From an uncultured Lachnospiraceae bacterium (lineage in GTDB: Bacteria; Bacillota; Clostridia; Lachnospirales; Lachnospiraceae), in contig CAMWQW010000025.1 in NCBI GenBank assembly GCA_947176505.1, positions 1 through 50,831 on the forward strand: a stretch of 50,831 nucleotides of DNA, read 5' to 3'. Both the position numbers and the translations under genes were made by a program. The notes beneath the pieces are model-generated. The model had not been told where the DNA came from and ran no database searches. It worked only from the letters and a program-made list of their open reading frames with translations. This document shows positions 16,438-24,823 of this stretch, piece after piece (positions within the stretch are counted from its first letter, which is position 1; each line of letters starts with the position of its first letter).

Positions 16438-16568
16438 GCCATGCAGCATTCATAATTTGCTTCGCAAATTATTCATGTAGGGCATTCGCCCTATACAAGC
16501 AAGCATATATCACGTCCCTTGCGAGCAAGCTCTCATGGACGTGATATATGCTTGCTTCTGCATGGCTC
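16436..16568. repeat. 133-bp nested cruciform element at the GH25 stop codon
   Basis: An outer 11-bp stem, GAGCCATGCAG (16436-16446) with CTGCATGGCTC (16558-16568), begins inside the TGA stop. It encloses ATAATTTGC-TTC-GCAAATTAT (16452-16472), TAGGGC-ATTC-GCCCTA (16478-16493) and a perfect 21-bp stem (16497-16517 with 16537-16557) whose loop holds CTTGC-GA-GCAAG. It could end transcription or be a non-autonomous element; there is no T-run right after the outer stem. Confidence 0.85.
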
Positions 16569-16581
16569 TTTGCTATAACAA

Positions 16582-16678
16582 AATAGACCATTTGGGTAAA
16601 TGGTCTATTGAGGGGAGTATATATAATTAAATATATAAGGGTCTGTAGATAGAAGTTGAAGGGTTGTTTCTATCTACA
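16582..16678. repeat. two further perfect inverted repeats in the same gap
   Basis: AATAGACCATTT (16582-16593) pairs with AAATGGTCTATT (16598-16609), and TGTAGATAGAA (16644-16654) with TTCTATCTACA (16668-16678). Neither is followed by a classic T-run. They lie in the 419-bp gap between the lysozyme gene and the Asn-rich gene and could be operators or RNA hairpins. Confidence 0.6.
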
Positions 16679-16719
16679 ATTATTATTATATACTAATCGA
16701 GCAAAAATGCAATTTAAAA

Positions 16720-16782
16720 TAGTACTAAAGTCCTATCCAAATATTTAGTAATTTTATATAAAAATCTAGTACTAAAGACCTA
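16720..16782 (+). promoter_or_regulatory. 16-bp direct repeat upstream of the Asn-rich peptide gene
   Basis: TAGTACTAAAGTCCTA (16720-16735) and TAGTACTAAAGACCTA (16767-16782) differ at one base and are 47 bp apart. They lie 75-137 bp before the start of the downstream gene in very AT-rich DNA. They look like activator or repressor sites; I do not recognise the regulator. Confidence 0.55.
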
Positions 16783-16856
16783 GATGGAGGGTGTATATTT
16801 TCTTTTTTTATTGTAATACTATTCCTGTAACTAAAATTAATCAGGAGGTATTTGAG

Positions 16857-17012
16857 ATGTCTAAGAATGATTATAACCAGAATTCACAGAATGACAAGCA
16901 GCAGGATAAGTCCAACAACTCCAGCAGCCAGAACAGCCAGAATAGCCAGAAGAACAATTCTAAGAACAGTTCTGGCAACAATGCACAGGACAACCAGAAG
17001 AACAATTATTAA
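16857..17012 (+). CDS. 51-residue Asn/Gln/Ser-rich peptide
   Basis: ATG 16857 follows TCAGGAGGTATTTGAG, an excellent ribosome site; a longer frame from 16791 lacks one. The product is almost entirely Asn, Gln, Ser, Lys and Asp (for example NNSSSQNSQNSQKNNSKNSS) with no hydrophobic core, so it must be disordered. Such composition is seen in some gamma-type small spore proteins and spore coat peptides, but no family signature is present, and that reading is only a suggestion. It has its own terminator (17041-17075) and a rich upstream region with direct and inverted repeats, so it is probably expressed strongly and under specific control. Confidence 0.7.
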   Translation: MSKNDYNQNSQNDKQQDKSNNSSSQNSQNSQKNNSKNSSGNNAQDNQKNNY

Positions 17013-17040
17013 GCAGCAGCTTAATAACGCTTATGCAAAG

Positions 17041-17076
17041 AACGGTATAGTCATTTATGACTGTACCGTTTTTTGC
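17041..17076 (+). terminator. terminator of the Asn-rich peptide gene
   Basis: AACGGTATAGTCA (17041-17053) pairs with TGACTGTACCGTT (17058-17070) with one G-U pair, a TTTA loop, and is followed by a T-run. Confidence 0.88.
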
Positions 17077-17115
17077 GATTGTTATTTGAAGTATTTTGGT
17101 ATAAAATGTACGAGA

Positions 17116-17233
17116 TGGCACTGAGCAGTGCCAACGTGTAAGATGACAAAATGACTGCTCGCAGTCGGTTTTGACAGATTATACGTTGATAGGGCGAACG
17201 CCCGCGAACGAGGAAAACCGAAGGTTTTGCGAG
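17116..17233. repeat. cluster of small hairpins before the THUMP methyltransferase gene
   Basis: In order: TGGCACTG-AG-CAGTGCCA (17116-17133); a nested stem AACGTGTAA ... TTATACGTT around CAAAA/TTTTG and GACTGC-TC-GCAGTC (about 17133-17186); GGGCG-AA-CGCCC (17192-17203); AAAACC-GAA-GGTTTT (17215-17227). No gene lies in this stretch. It resembles the hairpin islands seen at other gene ends in the window. Confidence 0.65.
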
Positions 17234-17270
17234 TGACGCAGCACTGCGGCGGGAAAAAGATGAGGTTTTC

Positions 17271-18419
17271 ATGGAGAGATTAGAATATATAGCGCCATGC
17301 CATTTCGGCTTGGAGGCAGTTTTAAAAAAAGAGATTGTTGAACTGGGATATGAAATTGTCTCGGTGGAAGACGGGCGAATCACCTTTGCGGGCGATGCGC
17401 AGGCAGTGTGCCGCGCCAATATTTTTTTGCGCACGGCGGAACGTATTTTGATCAAAGTCGGAAGTTTTCATGCGGAGACTTTCGAGGAACTTTTTCAAGG
17501 CACCAAAGCGCTGCCGTGGGGAGACTACATACCTAAGGACGGTAAGTTCTGGGTGACAAAGGCGGCGAGCGTGAAGAGTAAGTTGTTTAGTCCTTCCGAT
17601 ATTCAGTCTGTGATGAAGAAAGCCATGGTGGAGAGCATGAAGAATACCTACCGCGCGGACTGGTTTACGGAGAGTGGAGATTCTTATCCGGTACGGGCTT
17701 TTCTGATGAAGGATGAGGTGACCGTAGGGCTGGATACTACAGGAGAGTCTTTGCATAAACGTGGCTACAGGAAATTGACGGCGAAGGCACCTATTGCGGA
17801 GAATCTGGCAGCAGCGCTCATTATGCTGACTCCTTGGAAGCAGGACCGCATTTTGGTTGACCCTTTCTGCGGAAGCGGAACGATACCAATTGAGGCGGCT
17901 ATGATGGCAGCTCACATGGCGCCGGGGATGAATCGGAATTTTACAGCGGAAGAGTGGACACATATCGTTGGCAGGAAAAGTTGGTATAGGACGGCGGATG
18001 AGGCGGAGTCGTTACTTGACCTGAGTGTGGAGACTGATATTCAGGGATATGATATTGATGATGACATGGTGTCCATTGCCAGAGCAAACGCGAAACTTGC
18101 AGGAGTGGAGAACATGATTCACTTCCAGCGCAGAGGCGTGGAGCAGATGAGCCATCCGAAGAAATACGGGTTTATTATCACGAATCCGCCTTACGGAGAA
18201 AGGCTTGAAGATAAGAAGAATCTACCGGAACTGTATGGGGTGATTGGCGAGCGTTACAGGGCGCTTGACAGTTGGTCCATGTATCTGATTACATCCTATG
18301 AGCAGGCGGAGCAGGCGATTGGAAGGAAAGCGGATAAGAATAGGAAGATATATAACGGAATGATGAAGACATATTTCTATCAGTTTATGGGTCCGAAACC
18401 GGGTGGGAGTAAAAGATAA
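17271..18419 (+). CDS. THUMP-domain rRNA guanine-N2 methyltransferase (RlmL/YpsC-like)
   Basis: A 382-residue RNA methyltransferase. Residues 1-60 form a ferredoxin-like N-domain (YIAPCHFGLEAVLKKEI) and 60-160 the THUMP RNA-binding domain. The catalytic Rossmann domain has the SAM motif VDPFCGSGTIPIEAA (Asp197) and the N2-guanine motif TNPPYGERL (Asn305). The family modifies a guanine in 23S rRNA; Firmicute members are single methyltransferases rather than the two-domain E. coli RlmKL. GATGAGG five bases before ATG 17271 sets the start. It heads a tight operon with the amidase-like, RdgB-like and phosphoesterase genes (4-bp gap, then overlaps). Confidence 0.92.
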   Translation: MERLEYIAPCHFGLEAVLKKEIVELGYEIVSVEDGRITFAGDAQAVCRANIFLRTAERILIKVGSFHAETFEELFQGTKALPWGDYIPKDGKFWVTKAASVKSKLFSPSDIQSVMKKAMVESMKNTYRADWFTESGDSYPVRAFLMKDEVTVGLDTTGESLHKRGYRKLTAKAPIAENLAAALIMLTPWKQDRILVDPFCGSGTIPIEAAMMAAHMAPGMNRNFTAEEWTHIVGRKSWYRTADEAESLLDLSVETDIQGYDIDDDMVSIARANAKLAGVENMIHFQRRGVEQMSHPKKYGFIITNPPYGERLEDKKNLPELYGVIGERYRALDSWSMYLITSYEQAEQAIGRKADKNRKIYNGMMKTYFYQFMGPKPGGSKR

Positions 18420-18422
18420 GAT

Positions 18423-19517
18423 ATGCAGTATGATAAATTGATGAAAAGAACGGCAGCATATTGCCTGATATTTGTTGTGACGGCGATGAGTGCAATGCTA
18501 TATTATTGCGCAAACAAGATTATCGTAGTGGCGGATGTGGCGCAGGATGAAGTGGAACAAAACGCTGAGGATGGTGATGGCGGTGAAAAAATACCGGCAG
18601 ATATCATAGCGGAAGATGAAAAAAATCATATAAATATTGACCGTTCAAGTCAAAACACTAATTACTTTTGCATTCCTATGCCTGCTGGTGTGAAGGCGGA
18701 GGAAGTAGTGATGGAAAATCACTATATGGACAGAGAATTATGGGTTATGATTGAACCTAAAGAGATGAATGGGCAGGAGACATTCTACGAGGAAAACGGT
18801 GTATACGGTAACTGTACGGATGTATTGACGGGACATTACGATGTAGAGAAGCACAGGATATGCCTGCGCTTTGCGTTGACAGATGTATATGAGTATCATA
18901 GTATTTTTGAAGATAATACATTATATGTAGAGTTTATGACACCGAAGGAAACATATGATAAGGTGATTGTAATTGATCCGGCATACGGCATGAATGACAT
19001 GGGCGTCACGGTAAACGGTGTGAACGCAAAAGACGTGACATTGGAGATTGCCAAGGCATTGAAGGCGAAGCTGGACGAGACTGATATCAAAGTTTATTAT
19101 ACAAGAATGGACGACAGCAATCCGAGTATGGGGAGCAGGGTTCAGCTTGCGTCCGATACGAAAGCGGATATGCTGATACGCATAGAGGTAGGCAGTGCGG
19201 AGAGCAGTAAAATGTACGGCACGGAGGCAGTTTATAACAGCAGGTTTTTCATTCCCGGATTCGGAAGTGTAGAGCTGGCAGATATATTGGAACGAGAAGT
19301 GGTTACCGCAATCAGCGGTAAGGCGAACGGATTGGTTGAGGCCTCTGATACGGATGGTGTCGTAAGTAATGCCACTGTCCCGGCAGCAGCTATCAAAGTG
19401 GGATATCTGACCAATGCACAGGAATTTATCCTATTACAGCGGGAAGATTATATACAACGGATAGCGGAAGGAATTTACCAGTCTATCGTCAAATCATATG
19501 AGGAGCAGAACAGGTGA
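18423..19517 (+). CDS. N-acetylmuramoyl-L-alanine amidase-fold protein lacking zinc ligands
   Basis: A 364-residue exported protein with a signal anchor at about residues 10-30 and a C-terminal amidase_3 domain (about 178-360). The fold is clear: VIVIDPAYG, NAKDVTLEIAKALKAKL, VYYTRMDD, SRVQLASDTKADMLIRIE, AAIKVGYLTNAQE. In active enzymes these read DPGHGG, GxxEKDVNL, SIHAN and LVExGFLxN. Here the first ligand His is Tyr, the Glu ligand is Ala, the second His is Glu and the catalytic Glu is Lys, so all the key residues are changed. It is intact and translationally coupled, hence probably a functional pseudoenzyme, perhaps a cell-wall or amidase-regulating scaffold. ATG 18423 is taken as the start; ATG 18441 is possible. 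Confidence 0.85.
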   Translation: MQYDKLMKRTAAYCLIFVVTAMSAMLYYCANKIIVVADVAQDEVEQNAEDGDGGEKIPADIIAEDEKNHINIDRSSQNTNYFCIPMPAGVKAEEVVMENHYMDRELWVMIEPKEMNGQETFYEENGVYGNCTDVLTGHYDVEKHRICLRFALTDVYEYHSIFEDNTLYVEFMTPKETYDKVIVIDPAYGMNDMGVTVNGVNAKDVTLEIAKALKAKLDETDIKVYYTRMDDSNPSMGSRVQLASDTKADMLIRIEVGSAESSKMYGTEAVYNSRFFIPGFGSVELADILEREVVTAISGKANGLVEASDTDGVVSNATVPAAAIKVGYLTNAQEFILLQREDYIQRIAEGIYQSIVKSYEEQNR

Positions 19518-20146
19518 TGAGAACAATTGTATTTGCTACGGGTAATACAGGCAAAATGCGGGAGATACGAGAGATACTCAAAGGAATGGAAGCAGAAATT
19601 TTGTCCATGAAGGAAATTGGGATTGATGCTGATATCGAAGAGAATGGTACGACTTTTGAAGAGAATGCGCTCATTAAGGTGAAAGCGGTGGCGCGGATAT
19701 TGGAAAACCATACGGATGAAAAGCTGCGCAGTGCGATTGTGCTGGCGGACGATTCCGGCTTGGAGATTGATTATCTGAATAAAGAACCGGGAATCTATTC
19801 AGCCCGTTATATGGGGGAAGACACGCCTTACAGTGTGAAAAATAAAAATTTGATTGAGCGGCTTGTGGGGGTGCCGGACGAGAAGCGTACTGCGAGATTT
19901 GTCTGCGCGATAGCCGCAGCGCTGCCCGGTGACGAGGCGTTTGCTGTCCGCGGTGTGATAGAGGGAAGAATCGGCTATCAGGAAAAGGGCGATAACGGTT
20001 TCGGCTACGACCCGATATTCTATGTGCCGGAATATGGCTGTACTACGGCACAGTTAAGCGAGGAAGAAAAAAATCGAGTCAGTCACAGAGGTAAGGCGCT
20101 GAAGGCTATGGAAAAAGAACTGGAGAAAAGGATATCATTTATATGA
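19517..20146 (+). CDS. rdgB: XTP/dITP pyrophosphatase (RdgB/HAM1)
   Basis: A 209-residue house-cleaning nucleotide pyrophosphatase that hydrolyses dITP, XTP and ITP to monophosphates, keeping deaminated purines out of DNA and RNA. The N-terminal substrate motif FATGNTGKMREI, the catalytic region VLADDSGLEIDYLNKEPGIYSARY (in part) and the C-terminal GDNGFGYDPIFYVPEYG and VSHRGKAL are all family hallmarks. The start is ATG 19517, overlapping the stop of the preceding gene; GTG 19514 is an alternative. Its last codons overlap the phosphoesterase start (ATGA). RdgB and YfcE-type phosphoesterase genes are commonly adjacent in Clostridia. Confidence 0.95.
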   Translation: MRTIVFATGNTGKMREIREILKGMEAEILSMKEIGIDADIEENGTTFEENALIKVKAVARILENHTDEKLRSAIVLADDSGLEIDYLNKEPGIYSARYMGEDTPYSVKNKNLIERLVGVPDEKRTARFVCAIAAALPGDEAFAVRGVIEGRIGYQEKGDNGFGYDPIFYVPEYGCTTAQLSEEEKNRVSHRGKALKAMEKELEKRISFI

Positions 20147-20625
20147 AGATACTGATTGTGAGCGATACACACCGCAACAATACCAACTTTCTGAAAGTAG
20201 TGGATAAAACTTCACCGCTTGATATGGTGGTGCATTGCGGAGACGTAGAGGGCAGTGAAGTGCTGATTGCCAAAGCGGCAGGCTGCCCGGTGGAGATGGT
20301 GCAGGGAAATAATGATTTCTTCACAGAACTTCCGAGGGAAAGGGAATTTATGTTAGGGAAGTACAAGGTATGGCTGACGCATGGGCATAATTACTATATA
20401 TCCATGAACAGTGAAGTGATCAAAGAGGAAGCCAGACTTCGGGATGTTGATATTGTGATGTGCGGACATACACACAAGCCGGTTGTGGATATAGGAGCAG
20501 ATGTTACTCTGATTAATCCGGGAAGCATCAGCTATCCACGGCAGGAGAACCGGAAGCCCAGTTACATAATCATGGAAATAGACAGTGCGGGAGAGGCACA
20601 TTATACAATCAATTATCTGATGTGA
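20143..20625 (+). CDS. YfcE/YsnB-type metallophosphoesterase
   Basis: A 160-residue calcineurin-like phosphoesterase of the MJ0936/YfcE group. Metal-binding motifs in order: VSDTHRN (residues 5-11), HCGDVEG, QGNNDFF, THGHNYY, CGHTHKPV and the C-terminal INPGSISYPR. Members are cytoplasmic metal-dependent phosphodiesterases with unclear physiological substrates. It overlaps the RdgB stop by four bases (ATGA), so it is the last gene of the four-gene operon. After it comes a gap with the promoter of the first tRNA group. Confidence 0.93.
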   Translation: MKILIVSDTHRNNTNFLKVVDKTSPLDMVVHCGDVEGSEVLIAKAAGCPVEMVQGNNDFFTELPREREFMLGKYKVWLTHGHNYYISMNSEVIKEEARLRDVDIVMCGHTHKPVVDIGADVTLINPGSISYPRQENRKPSYIIMEIDSAGEAHYTINYLM

Positions 20626-20733
20626 GATGGGTGAACGGTGGTTCGACTGTATAATGTTGAGAGGCGTAATTTTACATACAATAGAAAATATTGTCTGAAA
20701 ATTAAAAATGAAAACAAAAAAATCCAAAAACAC

Positions 20734-20762
20734 TTGACATTGAAAGAAGCATACTATATAAT
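20734..20762 (+). promoter_or_regulatory. consensus promoter of the tRNA-Pro/tRNA-Gly pair
   Basis: TTGACA (20734-20739), exactly 17 bp, TATAAT (20757-20762): a perfect sigma-A promoter, as expected for stable RNA genes, 41 bp before tRNA-Pro. Confidence 0.92.
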
Positions 20763-20802
20763 ATGACTTGCGTTGTAAATGGGATGCTCACAGGTGCTTT
20801 TT

Positions 20803-20877
20803 CGGGGTGTGGCTCAGCTTGGCTAGAGCGCCTGGTTTGGGACCAGGAGGTCGCAGGTTCGAATCCTGTCACCCCGA
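20803..20877 (+). tRNA. tRNA-Pro (UGG)
   Basis: Acceptor CGGGGTG pairs with CACCCCG; anticodon arm CCTGG-TTTGGGA-CCAGG gives anticodon UGG; T arm GCAGGTTCGAATCCTGT. CCA is not encoded. Confidence 0.96.
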
Positions 20878-20903
20878 CGCGATTAAATCATATAATGTAA
20901 TAT

Positions 20904-20974
20904 GCGGGTGTAGTTCAATGGTAGAACACCAGCCTTCCAAGCTGGATACGTGGGTTCGATTCCCATCACCCGCT
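20904..20974 (+). tRNA. tRNA-Gly (UCC)
   Basis: Acceptor GCGGGTG pairs with CACCCGC; anticodon arm CCAGC-CTTCCAA-GCTGG gives UCC; T arm TGGGTTCGATTCCCA. A T-run follows immediately and may terminate the pair. Confidence 0.96.
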
Positions 20975-21438
20975 TTTTGTTTTGCACTAAAAATAGAATA
21001 GTGTTTTGCACATCTTTTTAAACAGAGATCAATGCTTTCATAGATCACATCAAAGTAAAGATTTAAATCTGATATTCTTTGACCTATTGCAAGGTTCTTT
21101 CCGATTTGGAACTCCGATATGTTTGGCGTAAAGTTTTACTAAACGATGCCGTTCTTTGGATAATATTTTAGAAAACGTTAAAGTAAATATAGGGTAAAAT
21201 GTGCTCTAAAAGGAATGAAAAATATAAAAAAACCGTGAAAATAGTGGGATTGCAACCGATTGAGCAGAAAAAAATGTATTTATTTCACAAAAAAGCTTGC
21301 TATTTATGTACAATGTGTTATATAATGAAAATGCGAAAACGATTAAGGGGAAAGTGATACGCCCAACATTGCTGAGAAGTGATGTGAAAGATATACAAAT
21401 GCAATTATCACTTACAAATTTTTAAGGGAGGATTAATA
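20975..21438 (+). promoter_or_regulatory. 464-bp control region of the sugar importer operon
   Basis: No intact gene. A promoter TTGCTA (21297-21302), 18 bp, TATAAT (21321-21326) is followed at once by TGCGAAAACGATTAAG (21332-21347), almost identical to the sites at the LacI and cellobiose phosphorylase genes. A weaker copy, GAAAACGTTAAAG, lies at 21171-21183. The placement over the start site suggests repression by a LacI-type protein, plausibly the one at 11035. On the minus strand 21000-21160 has short coding-like stretches broken by frame changes, too weak to call. Confidence 0.65.
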
Positions 21439-22890
21439 ATGAAAAAGAAATTGGTAAGTATGTTATTAGCTTCTGCCATGGTAGCATCCATGCTGACAGG
21501 CTGCGGCGGCGGTTCTGATGACGCAGGTTCAACACCCGCAGCAGAGACGGAGACACCTGCAGCAGACGCAGAGACACCTGCAGCAGAGGAAGAAGCACCT
21601 GCAGCAGACGCAGAGACAGAGGCACCTGCAGCAGACGGTCTTGCTTACACAGGCGACTTAAACCTTATGCACTATTCTACATCTGAAGAGTCAGAGGGTA
21701 ACGGCGGTTCCGATGGATTCCGTACTATGATCGCAGAGTGGAAAGAAGCTAACCCGAACATCAACTTAGTTGAGAACGTTCTTGCAAACGACGAGTACAA
21801 GACACAGATTGCTACTCTTGCAGCAGCAGATGACCTGCCGGATGTATTCTTACTTCAGGGTATGAACACAAAGGCATGGGCAGAGCAGGGTCTGGTAATG
21901 GATTTGACAGATATCATCGCTCAGTCTCCTTACGCAGCAGATTATCAGGAAGCATATTATACACCTTTCAAGACTGCTGACGGCAAAGTATACGGACTTC
22001 CTGCATTGACAGGTGGTACTTGTACAGTAGTTGTATATGACAAGCAGATGTGGAAAGATGCTGGCTTTGATTCTTTCCCGGCTACATGGGATGAGGTTCT
22101 TACAGCTAAGGATTACTTCTCCGGCGAAGGCATTGATACAATCGCATTCGGTAACAGCGGTAAGTGGCAGGCTAACTCTTGCTTCATGTCCACAATCGGT
22201 ACAATGTTCACAGGTAAAGAGTGGTTCCAGTCTATTATTGACAAGGGCGGCGCAGCATTTACAGATGATGATCAGGTAGCAGCTCTTAAGTTTGCTCAGG
22301 ACGCATTCAACTCAGGCGTATTTAACGCTGACTTCAACGCAGTATCTAATGAGGATGCTCGTGAGTACTACATCGCTGGTGATGCAGCAGCATTCATCGG
22401 TGGTAACTGGGATGTTTCCTATATCATGGCTACTCTGTTAGAGGCAGATGAAGAGAAGTACAATAATATCGGTTTTGCAACATTCCCGTCTATTGAGGGA
22501 GCAAAGATGTCTAATGTTCAGAACATCGGTATGGGTTATGGTATGGCTATCAACGCTAAGTTAGCAGACGATCCGGATAAGCTTGCAGCAGCAATCGACC
22601 TGATCTACAAACTGACAGGTCCTGATTTCTCTAACTTCGTAGCTTCTAACTACGCACTTGGCGGTTTGACAGCAGTAGATAATGTTGACCTTAGCGCATT
22701 TGATCAGATTACACAGGACTTCTACAACTGGTCTTATGTTGATACAGAGCCTTGCGAAATTTATGATTCTTATGTAAGTAGTGCAGTATGGGATGTATAC
22801 AACACAGGTCTGCAGGATTTATTGAATGGCGACACAGATGCAGAAACAGTAGCAGCAGACGCACAGGCATCTTACGAAGCTAACTATTAA
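21439..22890 (+). CDS. sugar ABC transporter substrate-binding lipoprotein (family 1)
   Basis: A 483-residue extracellular solute-binding protein. The signal peptide ends in a lipobox with Cys22 (SMLTGCGG), so it is anchored by lipid to the membrane. A repetitive linker of Ala, Pro, Glu and Thr (residues about 30-70, made of repeats such as [20 protein letters not shown]) holds the binding domain away from the surface. The mature domain has family 1 features ([51 protein letters not shown]). Codon use is biased towards common codons, suggesting high expression. AGGGAGG before ATG 21439. With the two permeases it forms a CUT1 importer, possibly for cellobiose or cello-oligosaccharides, inferred from shared operators. 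Confidence 0.92.
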   Translation: MKKKLVSMLLASAMVASMLTGCGGGSDDAGSTPAAETETPAADAETPAAEEEAPAADAETEAPAADGLAYTGDLNLMHYSTSEESEGNGGSDGFRTMIAEWKEANPNINLVENVLANDEYKTQIATLAAADDLPDVFLLQGMNTKAWAEQGLVMDLTDIIAQSPYAADYQEAYYTPFKTADGKVYGLPALTGGTCTVVVYDKQMWKDAGFDSFPATWDEVLTAKDYFSGEGIDTIAFGNSGKWQANSCFMSTIGTMFTGKEWFQSIIDKGGAAFTDDDQVAALKFAQDAFNSGVFNADFNAVSNEDAREYYIAGDAAAFIGGNWDVSYIMATLLEADEEKYNNIGFATFPSIEGAKMSNVQNIGMGYGMAINAKLADDPDKLAAAIDLIYKLTGPDFSNFVASNYALGGLTAVDNVDLSAFDQITQDFYNWSYVDTEPCEIYDSYVSSAVWDVYNTGLQDLLNGDTDAETVAADAQASYEANY

Positions 22891-22928
22891 AAACAATCGT
22901 ATTCGTAATTAAATAGCAGTACAAATAA

Positions 22929-22965
22929 GGGGTTTCGTCCATTGAGTCGGACGGAACCCCCATTT
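22929..22965 (+). terminator. intra-operon terminator-like hairpin
   Basis: GGGGTTTCGTCC (22929-22940) pairs with GGACGGAACCCC (22949-22960) with one G-U pair, followed by CATTTT. Its place between the binding protein and the permeases suggests partial termination, so that more binding protein than permease is made. Confidence 0.75.
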
Positions 22966-23020
22966 TCAACCTTATTCTTTATTTTTACTTATACATAATT
23001 TTCAGAGGAGGTTACGCATT

Positions 23021-23917
23021 ATGCTTAGATCAATTAAGCCAAAGGGGTGGAAAATAGCATTATATCTTTGCATTCCTGTAATATGGTATGTTTTTTCCGT
23101 ATTTGTACCTCTCATTACAGCAGTATTTTATAGTTTCTTTGAGTGGAAGGGTGGACCGAAAAAGACATTTATTGGTTTAGACAATTACATATCTTTGATT
23201 AAGGACGGTACATTCTGGCAGTCATTCGGTCATAACATTTATCTGGTTATTGCATGTATCATAGGACAGGTAGGTATTGCTTTTATCTTTGTATTGATTG
23301 TTAATTCCAGATTGGTTAAATTAAAGGGTATCCATAGAACGTTCGGATTCTTCCCGAGTACCATTTCAGCGGTATGTATCGGTTTTATCTGGACAATGAT
23401 TTACGACTATAAAAGAGGTATTTTGAACTGGTTCCTGACGGCAACCGGACATGGGGATTCCGTTCAGGTATGGTTGAACAATCCGAAGCTGGTAATGTTC
23501 TTGGTGGCAATACCGCTCGTATGGCAGTTCATTGGTTACTATATGGTAATCCTTTTATCCGCAATATCTTCTGTTGATACGGAGATATTTGAGGTTGCAG
23601 AGTTGGATGGTGCAAATGCTTTCCAGAGAGCTATCTATATAGTATTACCTCTTATTAAAAATACATTGCTTGTATGTATTACGCTCTGTGTAGCCGGTAA
23701 CATGAAAGCATTCGATCACATCTTTACAATGACAGAAGGCGGGCCGGGCACATCTTCCATGGTTATGGCGATGTACGGATATAAGATTTCCTTTGCACAG
23801 ATGAACATGGGTTATGGTAGTGCGATTTCCGTAGGTATCTTTATTGTCAGTCTGGTAGTTATTGGCGGCAGTCAGAAACTTGTTAATTTGCTTATGCAGG
23901 GTAAGGGGGTTGAGTAA
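23021..23917 (+). CDS. sugar ABC transporter permease, MalF/UgpA type
   Basis: A 298-residue permease with six membrane segments and the EAA loop EVAELDGANAFQRAIYIVLPLIKN near residues 200-223, which contacts the ATPase. The N-terminus lacks the long extra loop of enteric MalF, as usual in Firmicutes. GAGGAGG precedes ATG 23021. The gene ends one base before the start of the second permease (TAA at 23915-23917, ATG at 23919). No ATPase gene lies in the operon; CUT1 systems of Firmicutes often share one MsmX-type ATPase encoded elsewhere. Confidence 0.93.
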   Translation: MLRSIKPKGWKIALYLCIPVIWYVFSVFVPLITAVFYSFFEWKGGPKKTFIGLDNYISLIKDGTFWQSFGHNIYLVIACIIGQVGIAFIFVLIVNSRLVKLKGIHRTFGFFPSTISAVCIGFIWTMIYDYKRGILNWFLTATGHGDSVQVWLNNPKLVMFLVAIPLVWQFIGYYMVILLSAISSVDTEIFEVAELDGANAFQRAIYIVLPLIKNTLLVCITLCVAGNMKAFDHIFTMTEGGPGTSSMVMAMYGYKISFAQMNMGYGSAISVGIFIVSLVVIGGSQKLVNLLMQGKGVE

Positions 23918-23918
23918 T

Positions 23919-24797
23919 ATGGCACAGATGGAAGAAATTAAAGGCAGCTATACAACCGCCGATAAGGTGAAGAGAGGCATTCTCGGATTTTTCCTGAATG
24001 CTCTTATGATTATTTTCTCGGCATCCTGCATTTTTCCTCTGATATGGATGTTTTATTCCTCATTGAAGACGAAGAGGGTATTTAATGCGGATATTATAGG
24101 GCTTCCTACAGCGCCTACGATTGAAAATTATATTAAGATTATGACGAATCAAGACTATCATATCGGGCAGTCTATGGTAGCAAGTGTTCGTACGACAGTG
24201 CTTTCCTTATTCTTCATCGTACTGTTTGGATTTATCGTAGGATATATCCTTTCCAGAATTAAGTTTAAGGGAAATCGTATCCTGTATGTAATGTTCCTGA
24301 TGGGTATGTTGATTCCGGTTCATTCATTATTAGTACCTATTTATGTTGTATTTAACAAGACCGGACTTGGAAATCAGTGGTTTACGCTGGTCATTCCGTA
24401 TGTTGCATTTGGTCTTCCGATGGCGGTATTCCTTGTGGAAGGGTTTATCAAGGCAATTCCGGTAGAGTTGGAAGAAGCGGCAGCGATTGACGGAAGTTCT
24501 TTCACCAGAACGTTATTCAGCATTATACTGCCGGTTGCAAAACCGATTCTTGTAACAATTGCTATCATTCAGGTATTCTCATGCTGGAATGAGTTCTCTT
24601 TTGCATTAGTTTTGATTAAGGACGTAAGATTACAGACGGTACCGCTTGCAATGACAATGTTTAAAGGACAGTTTGCATCGGATTATCCGAAGATTATGTC
24701 AGCGATGCTGACGACGATGGCACCGATTGTTGTTCTGTATTTTATCTTTAGTAAACAGATCATCAAAGGAATGGTTGCAGGTGCCGTAAAGGGTTAA
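23919..24797 (+). CDS. sugar ABC transporter permease, MalG/UgpE type
   Basis: The frame is open from 23862, but AAGGGGGTTGAGTAAT before ATG 23919 is the start, giving 292 residues. Six hydrophobic segments are seen and the EAA loop is EEAAAIDGSSFTRTLFSIILPVAKP. The extreme C-terminus (FIFSKQIIKGMVAGAVKG) is the typical end of MalG-like permeases. Together with the previous permease it forms the heterodimeric channel. A strong terminator follows at 24824. Confidence 0.93.
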   Translation: MAQMEEIKGSYTTADKVKRGILGFFLNALMIIFSASCIFPLIWMFYSSLKTKRVFNADIIGLPTAPTIENYIKIMTNQDYHIGQSMVASVRTTVLSLFFIVLFGFIVGYILSRIKFKGNRILYVMFLMGMLIPVHSLLVPIYVVFNKTGLGNQWFTLVIPYVAFGLPMAVFLVEGFIKAIPVELEEAAAIDGSSFTRTLFSIILPVAKPILVTIAIIQVFSCWNEFSFALVLIKDVRLQTVPLAMTMFKGQFASDYPKIMSAMLTTMAPIVVLYFIFSKQIIKGMVAGAVKG

Positions 24798-24823
24798 ATT
24801 AGGGGGTATATGTATTTATATAT

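Noticed and set aside
21000..21160. Gene remnant on the minus strand upstream of the sugar importer
   Set aside because: Short coding-like stretches in two frames, with no start, no ribosome site and no recognisable family.
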